Shown here piece by piece: positions 35,395-46,374 of a stretch of 64,000 nt of DNA. The notes below the pieces were generated by a model that saw nothing but the letters and a program-made list of their open reading frames with translations, searched no databases and was not told the DNA's origin. The position numbers and the translations under genes are program-made. Position 1 is the stretch's first letter. Each line of letters opens with the position of its first letter. The stretch lies in contig JAAONU010000003.1 of assembly GCA_012932295.1 (NCBI GenBank), positions 33,466,361-33,530,360 on the forward strand. The letters are read 5' to 3'. The stretch is from Cyclina sinensis. Taxonomy: Eukaryota > Mollusca > Bivalvia > Venerida > Veneridae.

Positions 35395-36250
35395 ATCCCC
35401 TCCCCCGCTGATGAAATCGGGAGTGATGGGACTGTTTTAGCGTGTTCGTCCGCCTGTCAGTCCAGATTTAGTTTCCGCACTATCCGGCCATTGATTAGTT
35501 ATTATACACTGTATATGGAATCATTTCGTTTCCACGCTATTTTTCAGCAACTTCTGGATGGATATCGATGCTGCAACTTTGTAGGAACCTTCATTCACAA
35601 ACCAGTTGCACATATAACCAGCATATCTCCATTTCTTTTTAAAAACAGACTTATTGCCCCTTGTTGTTGTTGTTATTTATAAAACACTGTATATAGAACT
35701 ATTGCTTTTCTGCGCTCTAGGAATTTCAACGAAATTTAGTTTAATATAAAGAGGAGATGCGCATCTCGAAAAATCTCGACGGGACACTAAAGGATTTGGT
35801 CCGACTTGAGGGTACGGTCGCTTATATGGGCTTTCCGGCGGCGACTTTAGATAAACACATAAACAAACAAACAAGATGTGCATATCATCATCATCATCAT
35901 CATCATCATCAGTATTTCCCGTTTGGCCGTTTAATACAGAGTTATGATCCATAATTTATTATCATTTATTGTTCATAGAAAAGCATTAATTCAACCCTAT
36001 TCTTCAACAAATCTGCTGAATAATTTAAACAAAACTATGTGGGTACATCTAATACCAAGCGGAGATGTGTATATTGACGGCACTTACCCGAAGTTAAGAC
36101 CCCTGGTTGCTTAATATTCAGTCAGATAACTTAAGTATTTCATGTCTTCAAATGTTAAATATATCTAATTTTAATTGTGTGGGAACCTTCAATACAAAAA
36201 GGGCATGTGCATTATCGCCGTGACCTTGAGTGATATGGGCCCTGATAATT
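35395..36250. repeat. Degenerate tandem repeat of about 190-bp units
   Basis: It starts with CCCCTCCCCCGCTGATGAAA followed by GTTCGTCCGCCTGTCAGTCC, a bivalve-type repeat head. Segments such as CACTGTATAT(G/A)GAA and GGAACCTTCA recur at about 190 bp and again near 36180. A (CAT)n tract lies at 35885-35911. The small frames here are not genes. Confidence 0.5.
35885..35911. repeat. (CAT)n microsatellite
   Basis: Nine consecutive ATC/CAT triplets. Confidence 0.95.
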
Positions 36251-36582
36251 TATGCTTTAACCGACTATTTCCCCGGAGTCTTTATTCGAAATGTATCCTG
36301 CAATTGTTTAATTTTCAATCAGTATATGATGCTGTCGGCGGTAAACATTAATTCAGCGAATTTGCTTGCAAGATATTTGAATGACCTCGTGTAATTATAG
36401 CTTCGCAAGACCAATCATATTCTACAAGAAATGTTAAGTTTTCTTTAAGTTTATTTATTCAACTTCCTTCATGATTCTCATTTAACCCTTTCCTTTATAG
36501 ATATTACTGGTAAAATAACTATATGAACCGCGCCATATTGAACCCTAGATGAGCCGTCAGTACTAAAGAACTCTGATATAAT

Positions 36583-37672
36583 ATAGGAATAACGCATGTT
36601 TCTTTTTTCGTGTTAAAATATCTGTAGAAACCCAAGGGATTAGTTGGTACCCGACCCAACGTATCCCGAGGGTTTCAGCAGTTGTTATGACACGGAACAA
36701 TCATTCGTTAACGCTATTCTAGCATAAAGCATGCATAAATCTAACACAATCCATACACAATCAAGCAACATCACTGATTTTCCTCGGATTGCACGGGAAC
36801 GTCAGCGTTGTATGTGACCGTGACGTCATTTCCGTTTTAGTTAAGCAGCGTCCGGGCCACAATGTATTGACGCTGTGCCACGGAAAACGTATATCAAAAA
36901 GGTGTTTTAACAGCGCATGAGCGCTAGAATCTCCTTGTTAAAACACCTTTTTGGTCCTGTTAAAACACCCCGAAATCATGGTTATAACGGCAGTTTTATG
37001 CTAGAATATAAAGTAATGAATAACAACATGGATTCCAAGAAGACTAAAAGCAAACTCACATTGCACAATACTAGCCGCAATTATAATACTGCTAATAAAG
37101 TTCACGAATTTTCATTGGTTTAGAGGCGGGATATATTTATAGGTTATTACAGAGGTCTGATGTGCCTTTATTCGATTTTGGCCCACTAAAAGAGCCCGAG
37201 GGCTAATACCGATCTTGTAGACCCATATCGCATTAAGGCACACCAGACCTGTTCTATAACCTTTTTATTGCATGTGCTCATTTATGTTTTGGTTTTCATT
37301 ATAGAATTAAAAAAATCGTTTGAAAACATTGTTCAGCGACAATGTATAATTTATTTTAAAAAGCGAGGGACTTTTGACGTCGTCTAATGACGTTGACGTC
37401 ATTTCCTCACAAACATTTGTTTTTAATATATTTTGGCGTTATTTAACTGTTTGGAGATTGTTTTTCAAGTGTTTCTTCAATTTTGCTTTTTTATCAAGAT
37501 ATATTTCAGTTAAACGTATTTTTTCTTATAAAATTGTCAATCTTTCCGCGTTTTTTTAGCAACCCGAAGTGGGAAATCGATATCGGCCCAACCGGAAGTC
37601 GGACCGATATCGATATTTGGCGCATCACGTCACCTGACCACAGTCATATTACATGGACAAAACTCATATACG
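36583..37672 (+). repeat. Internal direct repeat, copy 1 (with 270-bp insertion)
   Basis: The block starts near ATAGGAATAACGCATG and ends near CTCATATACG. It matches 38755-39535 in the same orientation with a 2175-bp offset. Copy 1 carries an extra 270 bp (about 37020-37290) that includes the palindrome at 37141-37262. Palindromes inside it include 36896-36952 (AAAAAGGTGTTTTAACA arms) and 37576-37616 (CGATATCGG arms). It has several GACGTCA / TGACGTC words. Confidence 0.8.
37141..37262. repeat. 122-bp palindromic element
   Basis: The arms are AGGTTATTACAGAGGTCTGA..TGTGCCTT and its inverted, slightly diverged partner ending TATAACCT. The centre carries GCCCGAGGGC. A related palindrome lies near 37721-37815, and the right arm recurs at about 38685-38725. 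Confidence 0.75.
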
Positions 37673-38475
37673 TTTAAATTCACATTTTTTTTCTATTTAT
37701 AGTGTTTGCCGTTGCGTATTTATAGGTTATTACACAGGTCTAGTGTGTCTGAATGCAATATTGGCCAAGAAGAGGTATTGGCCCGAGGGCTTTAGCGGTC
37801 TCGTAGGCCAATATAGAGGATATTACATGAGTGTCTTTTCATATTGAATTTATTAAACGAGTTGGATAAAATAATAAATTGCGAGGCTCTGCCGAGCATT
37901 TTATTATTTTATTCATATCACAGGTTAAATTTTGGAGCCGATAAACCGAAAAATTGTTGTTATTTTGCCTTATAAACGCGGTAAAATCAAGCGACGTCCG
38001 CTAACGTTAAATGACGTCGACGTCAAAACGATATTATACTAGTTTATTGCATTTGTTACTATAAATAGTAACAAAAATGCTAAGGAAGTGTGCTGATATT
38101 GCCCAAAGAGTGCCGATATAAGCATGCATTGAGCAAGTGTGCCAGATATCGGCACACTTGCTAGTGTGCCAAAAATCCATATCATGACGTCACGTCCGGT
38201 TGACGTAAACAAGTTTTGACGTTGGAGCGCTCAAGATATAACTTATAGTTAACTTATCAGCATAACACGCAACAGGATAGATAAAGATTAAATTTCTGCA
38301 CATTTTTATATGATTTTATAGAAATTTAATGAGCAGATATTTAAAATACAAATGTTTGTGGCGAACGGAAAATGTGAAGAAAATAGACACGATTTGTTAG
38401 AAAACAGTATGGAGATAAAACATTAAACTTTGTTTAGAAGAATAACATAATTGAGTGTCTACATATGCAATAAAA

Positions 38476-38620
38476 AGGTTATGATACAGGGCAAGTGTGC
38501 CTGAAGGAAGATATCGGCACACTTGGTCCGCATTGGCCCTCGGGCTAAAGCCCTCGGGCCAATACCTAACCAAGTGTGCCGATATCTTCCTTCAGGCACA
38601 CTTGCCCTGTATAATAACCT
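38476..38620. repeat. 145-bp near-perfect palindrome
   Basis: The arms of about 53 bp differ at one base. They begin AGGTTATGATACAGGGCAAG, pass through TGTGCCTGAAGGAAGATATC and end GGCACACTTGGT. The centre GGCCCTCGGGCTAAAGCCCT+CGGGCC is itself palindromic. It can form a long cruciform or a hairpin RNA. The shorter related inverted pair CAAGTGTGCC / GGCACACTTG is seen near 38133-38170. Confidence 0.9.
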
Positions 38621-38754
38621 CTAAGTAATATGGAAAATATGTAATGGCTTTATTACACTCCCGCGACGTCAAACATGTGATAAATCGCATTTAGGCACAC
38701 CAGACCTGTTCTATAACCTTTTTATTGCTAATTTATGTTTTGCTTTTCATTTTC

Positions 38755-39535
38755 AATATAGGGATAACGCATGTTTTTTCGTGTTATAACATCTGCAGAA
38801 ACCCCGAGGGATTGGTTGGTGCCCGAACCCGTAGGGTGAGGGCTCCAACGTATCCCGAGGGTTTCTGCAGTTGTTATGACACGGAACAAACATTCGTTAG
38901 CGCTATTCTAGCATAAAACATCCAGAAATCTAAGAAAAACAATCAATTAACGTCACGGATTTCCCTCGGATTGCGCGGGAACGTCAGCGTTGTTTATGAC
39001 CATGACGTCATTTCTGTTTTAGTTAAGCAGCGTCCGGGCCGCAGTGTATTTACGCTGTGCCACGGAAAACGTATATCAAAAAGGTGTTTTAACAGCGCGT
39101 GAGCGCGAGAATCTCCTTGTTAAAACACCTTTTTGGCCCTGTTAAAACACCCCGAAATCGTGGTTATAACAGCAGTTTTATGCTAGAATAATGAAAAAAA
39201 ATCGTTTGAAAACTTTATTTAGCGTCAATGTATAATTTCTTTAAAAGCGCGGGAACGTTGACGTCGTCTGATGACGTTGACGTCATTTCCTCACAAACGT
39301 TTGTTTTTCTTAGATTTAAGTCGTTATTTATCTGTTATATTCAATGAGTTTGTTAAATTTTGCTTATTTATCAAGATATATTTCAGTAAAATGTATTTTT
39401 TTCTAAATAAACTTGTCAATTTATCTGTGTTTGAGCAGCCGGAAGTGGGAAATCGATATCAGCCCAACCGGAAGTCTGGCCGATATCGATATTTGGCGCA
39501 TCAGGTCACATGGACACAACTCGTATACGCTTTAA
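38755..39535 (+). repeat. Internal direct repeat, copy 2
   Basis: Uninterrupted copy of the block at 36583-37672. Its first part contains a palindrome at 38780-38883 with CGTGTTATAAC...TCTGCAGAAACCC arms around a CCCGAGGG-rich centre. A second lies near 39075-39135. Confidence 0.8.
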
Positions 39536-39572
39536 TTCAGTACAAATTAGTTTCTATTTAGTCACTCATGCA

Positions 39573-39655
39573 ATAAACTTGTTTATCACATGTTTGACAT
39601 CACGGGAGTGGAATAAAGCCATTACATATTTTCCATATTACACTAGTGTAATATC
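39573..39655. repeat. Inverted copy of 38622-38690
   Basis: TTTATCACATGTTTGACATC..CGGGAGTG..AATAAAGCCATTACATATTT reads as the reverse complement of 38622-38690. The two copies enclose the second direct-repeat block. Confidence 0.75.
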
Positions 39656-39799
39656 GTTTTGACGTGCTCTTCATGTATACTGAAGGAAATAAAATATCTA
39701 TCTACGTTAGCGGACGTTGCTTAATTTTACCGCGCTTATAAGGGAAAATAACGACAAGTTTTCGCTTTTTCGGCGGCAAAAGTTTACCTGTGATAAAAA

Positions 39800-39942
39800 G
39801 AATATTACATTCGTGTCTTTTAACATTGAATTTATTAAACTCGTTGAATAAAATAATAAAATGCTCGGCAGAGCCTCGCAATTTATTATTTTATCAAACT
39901 CGTTTAATAAATTCAATATGAAAAGACACTCATGTAATATCC
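39800..39942. repeat. 143-bp palindrome
   Basis: The arms run GAATATTACATTCGTGTCTT..AACATTGAATTTATTAAACT and back, with an ATGCTCGGCAGAGCCTCGCA centre. The right half matches, inverted, the segment at about 37806-37915. Confidence 0.85.
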
Positions 39943-40341
39943 TATATTTATTTGATGCTAACTAATGAAATACTGTTCTATCAATGAAATATATTCATAT
40001 TATATCAGTCACAGTGTGGTGATATAGATTTGGGTGATATAAGCCACGCCCACTCTGCGTACGTATTTATAAGTCTGGATTCCCTAAACATGCATTAAAA
40101 ATAACTGTTTAATTTCATTCTAAATGACATATTTCTCGATTCAAATGTCCGTAATTTTGTAAGATTGTTGACAATGAGACCGCAAAAAGAAATATAAATA
40201 AATAAGGATTATTTTGCTTGCAGCGTTAACGTTTGCCGTCATATTGTTTACGCGCGCGTAGTCTCCGCGCTTCAGTAGTAAACGGTCTAAAAGCACTTTT
40301 CAAAAGGCACATAAAATAAAAAGAAAATGTGTTTGCTTTTC

Positions 40342-40464
40342 GTGAATATGAACTATATCTCACATCGAAGTGAGAAAATGTTCATATTTTCACTCGCGCT
40401 ACGCGCTCGTGATACATATTTCATTTTTTTTCTCACTTCTCAGTGAAATATATTTCATATTCAC
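40342..40464. repeat. 123-bp imperfect palindrome
   Basis: GTGAATATGAACTATATCTC on the left pairs with the inverted GTGAATATGAAATATATTTC on the right, with GCGCTACGCGC near the centre. Confidence 0.75.
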
Positions 40465-41309
40465 TCAAAACAAACAAATATCCTCTATAAAATTCACTAA
40501 ACACCGTCGTTTGAAACTATCTAATCATAAAAGGCGAAAAAAGCTAAGACGCGTCGAAACGATAAAGCGGCCCCGCCACAAAGACACGATCTGTTTAAAC
40601 GAATTAACTATATTATTATTACTAGTGGAATAGATATGGAAAGTTCCATAGAGCGTCTGCAAGCAATTGGCACAGACTTGCAAAATCGTCTCAGGAAAGA
40701 AGGTTCCTAGATGTCAAAATGTCATACTCTTTAATTGAACCAAGATTCCTGAAAGTCTGCGGAAGTCAAAAGTCTGTCAGACCAAAAAAGGTTCATTGAT
40801 GTCAAAAGGTCCTAATCTCTAATTAGATATCCTGAAAGTCAACGGGGGTCTCAGCTACTTCCCAAACAATCATATATGGTCTCATTGGTGTAAATATGGT
40901 CATAATTTGTACTGAAACTAAGATTAAGTCTGTGAGATTCCTTTAGACTGTCGCTGTATGGTGGGAAGAAATTTGAGGGTTCACAGAGGTAAAAGATCAC
41001 TTCCAGTTGAAGTCTGATACTATGCCGTGCATTGTCACCAAAATTTTTTGAAGGTTTCGAGAACGTAAGACGACTTGATAGCAATACCATTACGACAATG
41101 CGACAGTTCTATGAAGACAATACAATGCCGACGATACGATATTGCAACAAGTTAGTACGATGGCGATAATGCAATGGTGGTGAAAAGATATTGGTATCGT
41201 GATGTCGACATCACAATATCGATTTATTGCATTGTCGCCCTTGTACTATCGCACTGATATAACCACGATTGTCCTTATGATATTCCGTGTATCACATATT
41301 GAAAAATAA

Positions 41310-41499
41310 ACTTGTGACATTTGTGATTCGCCTGTTTAAAAATTCTCAATTTTGCTTGTGACGTTTGTGATTGGCATTTTTACCCGATTTTGGTCAATCA
41401 CATTCGTCACAAAAGTCATTTGTGACGAATGTGATCACATTCGTCACAAATTCATAAAAACTTGTGACGAATGTGATTTGTGACACATGTGGCCTAACA
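41310..41499. repeat. Right subterminal motif array and terminal inverted repeat
   Basis: GTGACATTTGTG, GTGACGTTTGTG and CACATTCGTCAC/GTGACGAATGTG words repeat about six times. Positions 41418-41451 form a perfect 34-bp palindrome centred on GATC. The terminal repeat itself is 41462-41499. Confidence 0.8.
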
Positions 41500-41505
41500 A
41501 AGCAC
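41500..41505 (+). repeat. Target-site duplication AAGCAC (right)
   Basis: Direct copy of 35143-35148, immediately outside the right terminal repeat. Confidence 0.65.
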
Positions 41506-42359
41506 AAATATTGGACATCGACTTAACCACGTGTTTACGTGCTAAATGATCGCGATTGTCAGGAGTAACATGACACGAAGAGCTGCGCTTTGAAAACAAA
41601 TTACCTGTGTATTCAGGGGGGTGGGGTGGGGAGAGAAAAAAACATTTACTTGCAGCAGGTTAAGACAATTGCGTTAAAAATAACACTTGCTTTTACTAAT
41701 CAATCGTTAAACGTTTTTTTAAGTGTATGTGTACATAACATTTTTCTTTCCAATGAAATATTTAACTTGCGGTAGAATTGGTAAAATAACTAAAATAACC
41801 CCCAAAAAGCATCGGGCTTATAGTATATATGTTATCAGCTTACAAAATCTTTTTATTAGTTTAAGAATACAGATTACGACGAGATGCTGAAAGTTGTGAT
41901 ATTTCTATAATAGATATTTCTGATGTTATTGCTTAATAGAAATCGTACTACGTGAGATAGAATATCTTTATCTTATTGTAAAACAATGCCAGGTCGATTT
42001 TGAAATGAGAAAAACTAAACAAAAAACGTAAAAATGAACCCTTATCTTTTTTTTTCATAGTCATGTTCACGTAATCCATCAGTTTGTCAACAAAATGAAG
42101 GCTTAGTTGGACAAGATGTACCTGTTTTCGCAAGAGAAGATTCAAATGAAAGATTTTCTTACCTAGACAGCTGTTTTACGATCTTTTTGTTAAAGTCTTT
42201 TCTTCTCAAAATCACATTTTGCAGATGGCAAATATCTAGGCAATAATCTGAGTGATGCATCACAAAAAAACAAAAACAATTACCTGTATTTTTAGCCTTT
42301 CGATATTTGCTACAGTCTTAGAGACTGCATTGAGTTAATGTATAAGCACATAGTATAAC
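41506..42359. other. Gene-free stretch
   Basis: AT-rich, apart from a short G-rich run (GGGGGGTGGGGTGGGGAG) at about 41617-41634. No supported gene. Confidence 0.4.
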
Positions 42360-42976
42360 ACATACTATAACAAACAAGAAATCGGTAGAACGGATGGATG
42401 TCCCCCGAATAAATGCCAATTCCAAAAGGGCTATTGTTTCATATGTATTTTTTTAAAGTATGAAAAATAACAAAGGGCAATAACTCCTAAATTTACAAAA
42501 CAGAGTTACGGTTCTTGCACGCTTCTCCTCATAGATTTCTATCTACCAATAAAGTTTCATGTTAATATCTCTTATACTTTGTGAGATATGCCCCGGACAA
42601 AAAATAAGTATGAGAAATTTTAAAGGTCAATAACTCAAAAACTAATAAAGCAAGAGTCATGGTTCTTGTGCACTGCACTGCTTATCAATGAGATCTATCT
42701 ACTTATAAAGTTTCAAGTTGATAACTCTTATACTTTGTGAAATATGCTCCGGACAAAAAATAGGTATGAGAAATTTCAAAGGGCAATAACTCAAAAACTA
42801 ATAAGGCAAGAGTTATGGTTCTTATGCACTGCACTGCTCCTTAATGAGATCTAACTACCTATGAAGTTGGGTCTTGATATCTCTCATAGATTTTTTGTGT
42901 TATGCTCCGGAAAAAATTATGACGAACTGACGGACGGACGGACAAAGCGGCAACTATATACTCGCCCTTCGGGGAG
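42360..42976 (+). repeat. GGAC-tailed bivalve-type repeat, three units of about 150 bp
   Basis: Three units begin GGGCAATAACTC and contain GAGTTATGGTTCTT, GCACTGCACTGCT and TATGCTCCGGACAAAA. They end in ACGGACGGACGG, then CAAAGCGGCAACTATA and the hairpin CTCGCCCTTCGGGGAG. It is non-coding. Confidence 0.8.
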
Positions 42977-43676
42977 CATAATTATCTCCAAGGGTTTTCA
43001 GGTTATGCTCCGGACAAGATTTTTCTAAAAAGGGAGATAATTCAAAAACGGGCCAAAATAGAGTTATGGTTCTCTGGCACTGCACTCCGCCTTAATGCCC
43101 TCTACCACTGTGTGCCGTTGAAACAAATTATGTCCAAGGGTTTTCAGGTTTTGCTCCGGACATGATTTTTCTAAAAGGGGAGATAATTCAAAAACAGGGC
43201 AAAATAGAGTTATGGTTCTTTGGCTCTGCATTCCGCGTTAATGCCCTCTACCACTGTGTGCAGTTTAAATAAATTATGTCCAAGGGTTTTCAGGTTATCC
43301 TCTGGATAAATTTTTTCTAAAAAGCGAGATAATACAAAAACGGGGCAAAATAGAGTTATGGTTCTTTGGCACTGCACTCCGCGTCAATGCCCTCTACCAT
43401 TGTGTGCAGTTTAAACAAATTATGTCCAAGGGTTTTCAGGATATGCTCCCAACAAGATTTTTCTAAAATGGGAGATAATTCAAAAACAGGGCAAAATAGA
43501 GTTATGGTTCTTAGGCATTGCACTCCGCGTCAATGCCCTCTACAACTGTGTGCCGTTTAAACAAATTATATCCAGGGTTTTTCAAGTTATGCTCCGGACA
43601 AAATTATGACGGACGGACGGACGGGACGGACGGACGGACAAAGCGGCAACTATATGCTCGCCCTTCGGGGAGCATA
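42977..43676 (+). repeat. Second GGAC-tailed repeat, four units of about 145 bp
   Basis: The four units run GTTATGCTCCGGACAAGATT..GGGAGATAATTCAAAAACGG..GAGTTATGGTTCTT..AATGCCCTCTAC..GTCCAAGGGTTTTCAGG. The array ends with the same (GGAC)n, CAAAGCGGCAACTATATGCT and CGCCCTTCGGGGAGCAT tail as the preceding element, so two relatives sit in tandem. Open frames at 43366-43796 are spurious. Confidence 0.8.
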
Positions 43677-45380
43677 AAAACAATGCTACAAAAGTATCAC
43701 AGCGGACCTACAAACAGAACTGCATGCAAATTTTTTGAATTAGCTGTTTTGACTAAGTTTGTTAACTTAATTTGTACTATTTGTACACACCTCTAGAAGT
43801 TAATGGACTTCTTAACGTGGTTAGGCAGTAGTATAGCAATATTGAGAACGACAGACGGAGTCACTACAGCGGAACAAAAACATGTATAGACAAAAACAAT
43901 AGGTCCACTTTGATTGGGAATTCACTAAGAAATCGGAGTCTACATTGGGCAGTGAATATGAGCACAATACCAAGTGTTTGGACATAGTCATTCGAAATAA
44001 GATCACCAAGTTGTTTAATATAGAGGAAGAAACACAAACTAAAAGCATTGTATTTATTCAAAAATAAAACAGATATTTGAACAATAAACACATACAGAAA
44101 TATTTTTAAAAAATTAAACAACTACTGAGCATTTGAAACACTTGGAGTTTATGAAAAAGCAATGATTAAACAAACATCACTTATGTGTGAAATATGAGAT
44201 GTAAGCAATACCTATAGAACCTATAATCTAATTCCAAATATTTTGAATGTTGGATTTATTGTACATAGGATTTGCAATATATAAATGATTTAAAAAAAGG
44301 TTACTATCATGCAGTTTGAAGCAATCTAATGTGAAAACAGTTTAAGATCACCTTAATTTTAATGTGAAATAACCCAATATACATTGTCAGCTAAACTGTT
44401 ACAAACTAGTATGTCATAAATGTATTTTAGGATACAAAGTTTACCCTGGTTGAAAATTTCTTTAAGCTAAATTTGTTTGATTTTCTGATTTCATGTGAAA
44501 TTTTAAAAAAACAGCAAAAAACAGGCAAGATATCCTGTAGCCAAATCAATATAATTTTAGCAAATGGCTAAAATGTCAATGGCAAAGTGAGCCGTGAGGA
44601 TATAAAGGGAAGAATAATTACAGTTTACATAGAAACTGATATAACCTCTTCAAATATTTAACCTTAATAAGGGAACAATTTACTAAGTAACAGGATCATT
44701 GCTAACCTGTGGCAGGTTTGTACTATTAAATGAGTTGCTGTTAAGACCTCAGAAGGACAGGGGAATCGAACAACAGAACCATGTTGATTTAACCTATAAG
44801 TAATTAACCAAAAGATTTACAAAGCAATTACTTAAAAAATAACAAGCAATGACACAAAATATTTACAAGTGTCTTACATGTCCGACTGTTCAAAGATGTT
44901 GTTCGAAGTTGTTAATAATTTATTATATGGGTAATAGTTTCTGTATTTCACAGCTACAATTATCTAACTTGTTGGTTTGATGTCTAGCCTGCACCTCCCC
45001 CCACCCCAAAAAAAACATAATTTGCAAAAAAAATCACTCAGGAGTTATCTAACCAGCTTCTTTGATGCCCCTGAACATTTCTGTCACTTTTCAAGTAAGT
45101 ATAAAACAGTTAATGAAATAAAGCACAAAAATTACCGTCATGCAAAAGCTAAACACAATTTTTTAAGTCCACAAAGGGCCTTAATTTGCAAAATAAATCT
45201 ACTCATGTGTGACATTTTTTTATTTTGCTGTCCGCAGTAACATTAGCAGAAACTGTTATACGTGTCAAAGACACCAGTAACATTATGATTTCACCATCAT
45301 CAAGTTACTGAAACCTTGTACATTTGCAGGCAACTGTTTCCAACTCCTTCTGAAAAAGAGCAGCCTTTTCCAAAGGTCCA
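43677..45380. other. Gene-free stretch, possibly 3' UTR of the minus-strand Cys-rich candidate
   Basis: AT-rich. On the minus strand AATAAA occurs at 44919-44924, about 460 bp beyond the stop codon at 45381. No other feature is supported. Confidence 0.35.
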
Positions 45381-45481
45381 TTAGTACACAAACATATTTT
45401 CTTTGCGGCAAGTTACGGTGCTGCCTTCCTTGTTCTGGCACAGTTGACATTTACCATCCACAAAACCTTTAGACTTGCACC
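45381..45481 (-). CDS. Candidate Cys-rich small gene, terminal exon
   Basis: On the minus strand a strong acceptor (TTATTTCTTTTTAG) precedes an open segment that starts with two nucleotides of a split codon. It encodes 32 residues, CKSKGFVDGKCQLCQNKEGS then TVTCRKENMFVY, and a TAA. Four cysteines, two of them in a C-x2-C, and balanced composition look unlike the AT-rich noise around it. I do not recognise the family. A phase-compatible upstream exon is proposed at 46327-46374 and a first exon at 47116-47128, giving a protein of only about 53 residues. Additional exons may be missed. The alternative frame of the same segment is open for 22 codons, so the reading frame is not certain. Confidence 0.4.
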
Positions 45482-46326
45482 CTAAAAAGAAATAATGGAC
45501 ATAGAACAATTATTTCTATAAATAGCACAGCCTTAATTAGACAAATAAGAGTTCAATTAATTATCCGTTTCCTATGATCTCTGCCACCACTATCCAACTT
45601 TTAACTGTTTCTAGCTGTGTACACATCTTTGATTATTTCTAAGAATCCCCCCTTATTTTTGTTTTGTAAAATGGAATACAATAATAAAACTGAAATGGAA
45701 AATATTTCAAGAAGGTTTACATTTTGTATATTTACTTTCTTGTATCATTACAGTGACATGTTAAGCATCAGTATTTACTCTACTGAAAAGGAAGTAACAG
45801 TTGCAAAAAGATTTAGTCCTTGTGCTTGTGTTGTTATGTAGTTCAATTATTAAGTTTCAGTGGGGAAAAATATTAAATTTATGTTGTTAAATAACTATCT
45901 CAGTTAGCTATGTTACATGTCAATTCATCTATATTTCAACATAATATGACATTGGTATTACTATGATTGACTTGACACATGCCTGTATTAAATGTTTCAG
46001 CAAGATCAAGGTTGACACTACTTTCTTTATTATGTATTTTGCTTTGGAAAAAAATTAAGTATATACAGTAACAAGTGATAGCACACATCACAATGTCCCC
46101 CATTTGATGTTTCCGTAAAATTCAAACAATTAGAACAGTTTTTTTCTTGTTGTTTTTTTTACGATTTAAGGATAAACTTTATTTGCTAGTAGAACAAAAA
46201 CTTAGTAATGGTTAAAAAGGTTAGAAGAATTCGTGTACCTTCTTTCTTGCATTACGGGTACAGAAACCCTCCGAAATTCAGGAATGGTCACCTTCACTTT
46301 TTCAGCTTCACTAGCAAGTCTATTAC

Positions 46327-46374
46327 CCTTGTTGAAATAAGTTTTTGTTGTCTGCATCAATATTGATTTCATCA
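46327..46374 (-). CDS. Candidate Cys-rich small gene, internal exon
   Basis: Minus strand, between the acceptor CGCCTGATTATAG and the donor AACAAGG|GTAATAG. It has two nucleotides, 15 codons (MKSILMQTTKTYFNK) and one nucleotide, exactly the phases needed by the first exon at 47116-47128 and the terminal exon at 45381-45481. The open frame continues past this donor to a second donor, GAAAGAAG|GTACACG near 46245. Using that one breaks the phase with the known terminal exon, so it would need another exon. The peptide has no recognisable motif. Confidence 0.25.

Larger units (their letters stand above)
35149..41499. mobile_element. 6.35-kb element with 38-bp terminal inverted repeats and subterminal CACATTCGTCAC arrays
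   Basis: The left end reads TGTAAGGCCACATGTGTCAC then AAATCACATTCGTCACAA. The right end, inverted, is the same over 38 bp except one base (TGTTAGG). Six-base AAGCAC repeats flank it. Within about 200 bp of each end the word CACATTCGTCAC (or CACAAATGTCAC / CACAAACGTCAC) recurs five to six times, in both orientations at the right end. The interior holds old tandem repeats (35395-36250), two direct copies of a 0.8-kb block, at least six long palindromes and a (CAT)n tract. I find no transposase, reverse transcriptase, integrase or polymerase frame; the longest frames are under 100 codons. It is best described as a non-autonomous, probably composite DNA transposon. TSD length 6 is known for Polinton, Dada and IS3EU groups, but none can be assigned. 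Confidence 0.7.

Noticed and set aside
35149..41499. Polinton/Maverick assignment for the large TIR element
   Set aside because: Although a 6-bp duplication fits, the element is far too short, the ends start TGT rather than AG, and no polymerase, integrase or capsid frame is visible.
43366..43796. Two plus-strand frames with repeated HSASMPST peptides
   Set aside because: Translation of the GGAC-tailed tandem repeat.
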